From: Bacteroides sp.
GTDB taxonomy: Bacteria > Bacteroidota > Bacteroidia > Bacteroidales > Bacteroidaceae
Length of the DNA: 17,817 nt
Reading direction: 5' to 3'
Assembly (NCBI GenBank): GCA_019414665.1
Contig: DXLO01000037.1
Coordinates: 1 to 17,817, forward strand
The position numbers were made by a program, and so were the translations under genes. Of this stretch, positions 14,556 through 17,817 are shown in pieces (position 1 is the stretch's first letter; each line of letters starts with the position of its first letter). The notes below the pieces were generated by a model. The model did no database searches and was not told where the DNA came from. It saw only the letters and a program-made list of their open reading frames with translations.

Positions 14556-17272
14556 TGTATGCTTAATTTTTTTGATGGTTTAAGATTCAATACTTTCCCT
14601 GCTTCATTCACTTTCTTTGCGAAAGGGAGTGATTTGCTGATTCCGCTGGCATCCCAATCACGACAGTAAGCTTCGATAGCTTCCTGATGAGAACATCCCA
14701 GTTCTTTCTTGTATAGTTTCAAGGCTTCCTTTTCCGCACGTTCCGTCGTATAGGTCATATAGCATTCATGCGGTTCCTCCACACCATACACACCGCTTGT
14801 TGTTCCTCTTCGGATAAATACTTCCCTGAAGAAACTTCGGCCCTCCTTGTTTTCAAGGCGGTTTACAGTGAATATCTTTTTGCAATCCACGTCGGTAAGT
14901 CCGAGGATTGCCTTGATTTCATCGAAGCGTTCACGGAATTTGCTTTGCTCAAGCAGCATGACCACGTCCGAATTGTTTATGATGGCCTCTTTTACTATCG
15001 GACTGCCGATAATATCCTGTATTTCCTGTGTTACAACTCCCACAGAAGCCCAGAATTTACGAGCTGTTTTGTACATGAACTTGATATACTCGGCCATCAG
15101 CGGACTGGCAATGGCTTTCCATGCTTCCTCAATGACAAGTACCTTCCGGTTCTTCTTGATACGCATCTTCTGCAGGAATACATCCATGATAATGAGCGTA
15201 ACAAGAGGGAACAGGAGGGGGTCATCTTTTATACTGTCGATTTCGAAAACAATGAATGTTTCATCAAACAGGCTGCTGTCCATATTCTCGTTTAATGTCT
15301 TCTCATGGTTGCCGCCCCGATAGAAGTCTTTCATCATATACCGGTAGGTGGAAAGGTCAATCCCTGAAATTCTGTTTTCACTGCAAATGTCCGGGATACG
15401 TTGTACGGAGAACTCGTAAAATGAATTGAAGGAAAGCTCCTTTACCTTCAGTTCTTTGCGCCGTCTTTCCATCTCGTTTATCATTCTGTCAATACGTGCA
15501 TCACGCTCTCTTTCGCTTTCATCACGCCTGTCGTTATGATTTCGCTCATCTATCTGAAGACTCTTTTGTAAATCCTCACGCTGCGTTACGGTAAACCCTT
15601 CGAAACCATTAAAATACGTATCGTAGTATTCAGTGATTACCTGCTCTATCAGGCGGTCTTCCGTCTTTGTCACCGTACCCTGCGAGCCTTTCCAGATAAG
15701 CAGAACAAGATTTTTCAGGAAGCCGGTCTTTTCCACATTCAGTTCGGCACGGTTGATGCGGAACGGATTCATGGTTATCGGCTTTTCTTCCGTATAGCTG
15801 ATGTACTTGCCGTTTAGATATTCACAAAGTCCTTCATAGGAATTACCGGTATCTACCATTACTACATCCGTACCTTGCTCGTATAGCTGGCGTACTACCG
15901 AGTTCATGTGGAAGCTCTTGCCGCTTCCGGAAGGGCCGAGACAGAAGAAGTTCGAGTTGTCTGTCAACTTGTATTTTCCTTCTTTTCCTGTTATGTCGAT
16001 AGCCACAGGTACACCCTGACGGTCAGTATAATATATTTTCAGTGGGGTTTCCTCGCTGTGCTGGATACGCTCTTTATACATCAGACACATGGCCGCGTCA
16101 CTGAGCGTCAGAAAGCGGTCATAGTCCTCGCTCATACTGTAGCAGTTACCGGGGAAGGAGCTGACAAACAGTTCCAGTTGGTTATAGGCCCGTTTGCTGA
16201 TATGGATGCCCAAACGTGAAAAAGTATTCTCCAGATGGTTTGTACATTTCTGCAAGTCAGTATCAGCCGGAACGGCTACTATCAGGTTATAATGGGTATA
16301 AACCAGTTGCTTGCTCTCTCTGGCGATTACTTCCTGTACTCGTTTTATGTCTTCTACTGCCATTTGGTTTCCAGGGTTTGGTATGCTTGCATGGCGGTTC
16401 TTCTTCTTGTCAAGTAAGGCCAATTCTCGTTTCTGGTTAGGCAGGAAGATTATCTGGTTATACACCACAGTTTCTGCATTTGGGATGCTGTCTATGGCCG
16501 AAAGCAGATCAACAGGCATCTCACTGTTGTTCACTTCAATATTTGAGTATGGACGTATAAGTGATGGCAGGCTTACACAGTCCACATCTACCAGGCTGTA
16601 CACCTTGCAGCGTTTGTCACCCATTGACAGATTTTCATCACTCGCTTTGAAGTTGGTCATCGAAACTGTCTTGTTTTTGAAATCCATGGCAAAGAAGCGG
16701 TCTACATAACTGCTCGCCTCTGTTTCATTCAGGAATACTGCCTGTACACCTGCATCGTGCAGCAGGTCATGCACCTTGCGGATTTTTACCAGAAAGTCAC
16801 GCCACTTCTTGTTGTCAAATGAGAAAAGGCGGCTTTTCTTGGATTCCTGCGTAATTGTTAGATAGCATACACTGTCCGTATAGTGTCGTCCGTTGAAATA
16901 CCTGAAATAAGCTGCCGACAGGAATTCATGCTGATCTCCGCTTCCGTCTTCAAATTGTTTGCGGATAAATATGTCTTGCTTATGAATGGCATACCCCTCG
17001 CCTAAAGTTTGTGCAATGGCAGAAAATAGATGTGTAAATTCATAATAGCCGTCTGTATTGGCTGAGTACTTCTGCACCGGATTTTCTATTTTCAGGATGG
17101 CGGAATATTCTCCGGTTTTGGTATATACGATACCTATACCATCCGTATTCTCTACAGAGAAATAGATGTCACGGAAAATGTGCTTTCGTTTTCCTCCGGT
17201 ACCGAAAGCACGGACAGAAATAGCCATTCCGATACATAAGGCAATGAAGATTAGGAGAATATATATAGTCAT
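14552..17272 (-). CDS. traG: Conjugation ATPase TraG (VirB4-like)
   Basis: This 906-residue ATPase powers assembly and substrate transfer of the type IV system at the inner membrane. It has an N-terminal membrane helix (about residues 3-20) and then the VirB4 N-terminal domain. The motor domain has Walker A GPSGSGKS at 446-453 and Walker B VLVIEEAW at 711-718, followed by the conserved TARKFWASVGVVTQE segment, all typical of Bacteroidetes TraG. Between the two motifs is a highly charged stretch rich in Arg, Glu and Asp (about 570-610) that probably forms a helical insertion. It is somewhat longer than the roughly 830 residues I associate with the family. The ATG lies 122 nt after the traF stop, with no strong ribosome-binding site. 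The traG stop overlaps the start of the alpha-CTD-like gene. Confidence 0.95.
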   Translation of the reverse strand: MTIYILLIFIALCIGMAISVRAFGTGGKRKHIFRDIYFSVENTDGIGIVYTKTGEYSAILKIENPVQKYSANTDGYYEFTHLFSAIAQTLGEGYAIHKQDIFIRKQFEDGSGDQHEFLSAAYFRYFNGRHYTDSVCYLTITQESKKSRLFSFDNKKWRDFLVKIRKVHDLLHDAGVQAVFLNETEASSYVDRFFAMDFKNKTVSMTNFKASDENLSMGDKRCKVYSLVDVDCVSLPSLIRPYSNIEVNNSEMPVDLLSAIDSIPNAETVVYNQIIFLPNQKRELALLDKKKNRHASIPNPGNQMAVEDIKRVQEVIARESKQLVYTHYNLIVAVPADTDLQKCTNHLENTFSRLGIHISKRAYNQLELFVSSFPGNCYSMSEDYDRFLTLSDAAMCLMYKERIQHSEETPLKIYYTDRQGVPVAIDITGKEGKYKLTDNSNFFCLGPSGSGKSFHMNSVVRQLYEQGTDVVMVDTGNSYEGLCEYLNGKYISYTEEKPITMNPFRINRAELNVEKTGFLKNLVLLIWKGSQGTVTKTEDRLIEQVITEYYDTYFNGFEGFTVTQREDLQKSLQIDERNHNDRRDESERERDARIDRMINEMERRRKELKVKELSFNSFYEFSVQRIPDICSENRISGIDLSTYRYMMKDFYRGGNHEKTLNENMDSSLFDETFIVFEIDSIKDDPLLFPLVTLIIMDVFLQKMRIKKNRKVLVIEEAWKAIASPLMAEYIKFMYKTARKFWASVGVVTQEIQDIIGSPIVKEAIINNSDVVMLLEQSKFRERFDEIKAILGLTDVDCKKIFTVNRLENKEGRSFFREVFIRRGTTSGVYGVEEPHECYMTYTTERAEKEALKLYKKELGCSHQEAIEAYCRDWDASGISKSLPFAKKVNEAGKVLNLKPSKKLSIQ

Positions 17273-17303
17273 TTCTGTATTGTTTCAATCAAATAAGGGC
17301 AGA

Positions 17304-17324
17304 TTCACCTTCAGTGAAGGCGAA
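17304..17324 (-). promoter_or_regulatory. Hairpin in the traF-traG gap
   Basis: TTCaCCTTC and GAAGGcGAA are inverted repeats (9-bp arms with one mismatch) around a 3-nt loop, centred about 40 nt before the traG ATG. On the minus strand no U-tract follows, so it is not a typical terminator. It could be an mRNA processing or stability element, or a structure controlling traG translation. The gap 17273-17394 is the largest inside the tra operon. Confidence 0.45.
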
Positions 17325-17394
17325 CCTACCCGCATTCAAAAATTTAACATTCAACTTGCCCACACATGTCTCATGATGGTTTATTTTTATTCAA

Positions 17395-17691
17395 TCACAT
17401 TTTCTTGGAACTTGCATAGACGAACACTCCCTTGTCAATTCGTTTGGAGTGCAGTCCCTGTCTTTGTTTCACGATGATCAGTGAGATACCTGCAGAAAGG
17501 ATAGCCGTCAGGGCTATCAGTCCGGCAACAAAACCGAGCAGGCAGTAGGCAGCAATGAAGCCGACAATGGCTCCACCTGCCGTACCTGCAGCCCAGTAGA
17601 TGTATCGCCCCTGAATCCCCATGAGTTCAAGCGGACGTTGCAATCCCTTGAACACCGGATAGTCGGGATAACGGGTCTCTTCGCTTTTCAT
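17395..17691 (-). CDS. traF: Conjugative transposon protein TraF (VirB3-like, DUF4133)
   Basis: A 98-residue inner-membrane protein, from the ATG at 17691. The longer reading to 17754 runs out of frame over the end of traE, so I reject it. The N-terminal PVFKGLQRPLELMGIQGRYI motif, followed by two closely spaced membrane helices (about residues 29-52 and 54-73) and a short basic C-terminus, is characteristic of TraF/DUF4133. This is the VirB3-like partner of the VirB4 ATPase TraG, encoded next. It starts 16 nt after the traE stop. Confidence 0.92.
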   Translation of the reverse strand: MKSEETRYPDYPVFKGLQRPLELMGIQGRYIYWAAGTAGGAIVGFIAAYCLLGFVAGLIALTAILSAGISLIIVKQRQGLHSKRIDKGVFVYASSKKM

Positions 17692-17707
17692 CTTCTTTTC
17701 CCTGTTT

Positions 17708-17817
17708 TTAGGCTGTGATTCCAAAGAACAATGGAAGTGCCTGAGCTGCTGCAATCAGGAAGATGCAGGCACCTACTACCATCATAATCTTCTTCTTGAC
17801 ATCCTGTTCCTCGTTGT
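17708..17817 (-). CDS. traE: Conjugative transposon protein TraE (DUF4134), C-terminal fragment
   Basis: The last 35 codons of a gene that enters from beyond the right edge. Reading the minus strand in the frame ending at the TAA at 17708-17710 gives NEEQDVKKKIMMVVGACIFL and then IAAAQALPLFFGITA. This short polar loop followed by one membrane helix is the typical C-terminus of TraE/DUF4134, a small two-helix protein regarded as pilin-like (VirB2-like). It directly precedes traF, the standard order in CTnDOT-type elements. The N-terminus and signal region are outside the window. Confidence 0.85.
   Translation of the reverse strand, partial: NEEQDVKKKIMMVVGACIFLIAAAQALPLFFGITA

Noticed and set aside
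14768..15323. Two overlapping plus-strand open frames of 158-175 codons
   Set aside because: They are antisense to the well-conserved ATPase domain of TraG and have no recognisable protein features.
17692..17754. Longer N-terminus for TraF
   Set aside because: It runs out of frame across the traE coding end, and the extension is unlike TraF. The ATG at 17691 fits the family.
1..17817. CRISPR arrays, tRNA or rRNA genes, insertion sequences, relaxase, integrase or oriT
   Set aside because: I looked for regular repeats, transposase-like proteins, relaxase motifs and RNA-gene patterns on both strands and saw none that I could support.

Overview
The window looks like Bacteroidales DNA (Bacteroides, Phocaeicola, Parabacteroides or a relative). 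It carries most of the transfer (tra) operon of an integrative conjugative element or conjugative plasmid related to the CTnDOT family. The reasons are the recognisable Bacteroidetes Tra proteins (TraE, TraF, TraG, TraJ, TraK, TraM, TraN, TraO), mostly in their usual order, Gln at +1 of every signal-peptidase-I site, and frequently weak Shine-Dalgarno sequences. Every real gene is on the minus strand, so transcription runs from high to low coordinates and the operon enters from beyond the right edge.

Right part (17817 to 14286): the C-terminus of TraE (pilin-like), TraF (VirB3-like), a 122-nt gap with a hairpin, the large VirB4-type ATPase TraG, and an 89-residue protein that looks like a free-standing RNA polymerase alpha C-terminal domain. 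Its start codon overlaps the traG stop.

Middle (14270 to 8032): three consecutive exported proteins, namely an unrecognised 845-residue protein with a CCHC cluster and a coiled coil, a TraI/DUF4141-like protein and a 257-residue protein. They are followed by TraJ (VirB6-like channel), an unknown 128-residue protein and TraK (VirB8-like).

Left-middle (8020 to 857): a one-helix protein in the TraL position, a Dam_2-type adenine methyltransferase, TraM (VirB10-like), a second, beta-class DNA methyltransferase, TraN (VirB9-like), TraO, an exported lipoprotein with a DUF1566/Lcl-like C-terminus, and a VirD4/TraG-type coupling ATPase. The genes are separated by a few bases or overlap, which indicates one co-transcribed unit. 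Together they supply the ATPases, inner-membrane channel, periplasmic core and outer-membrane parts of a type IV secretion system, plus DNA modification probably serving transferred DNA. No relaxase, integrase, primase or oriT is visible.

Left edge (1 to about 850): an AT-rich segment with a non-coding gap of about 180 nt and a TPR lipoprotein gene that appears to stop early. It differs in base composition from the tra operon and may be a cargo gene or lie next to the element's boundary.

The most interesting parts are the genes sitting at junctions between conserved tra genes: the alpha-CTD-like protein, the 845-residue exported protein, the two methyltransferases flanking traM, the 128-residue protein and the DUF1566-like lipoprotein.
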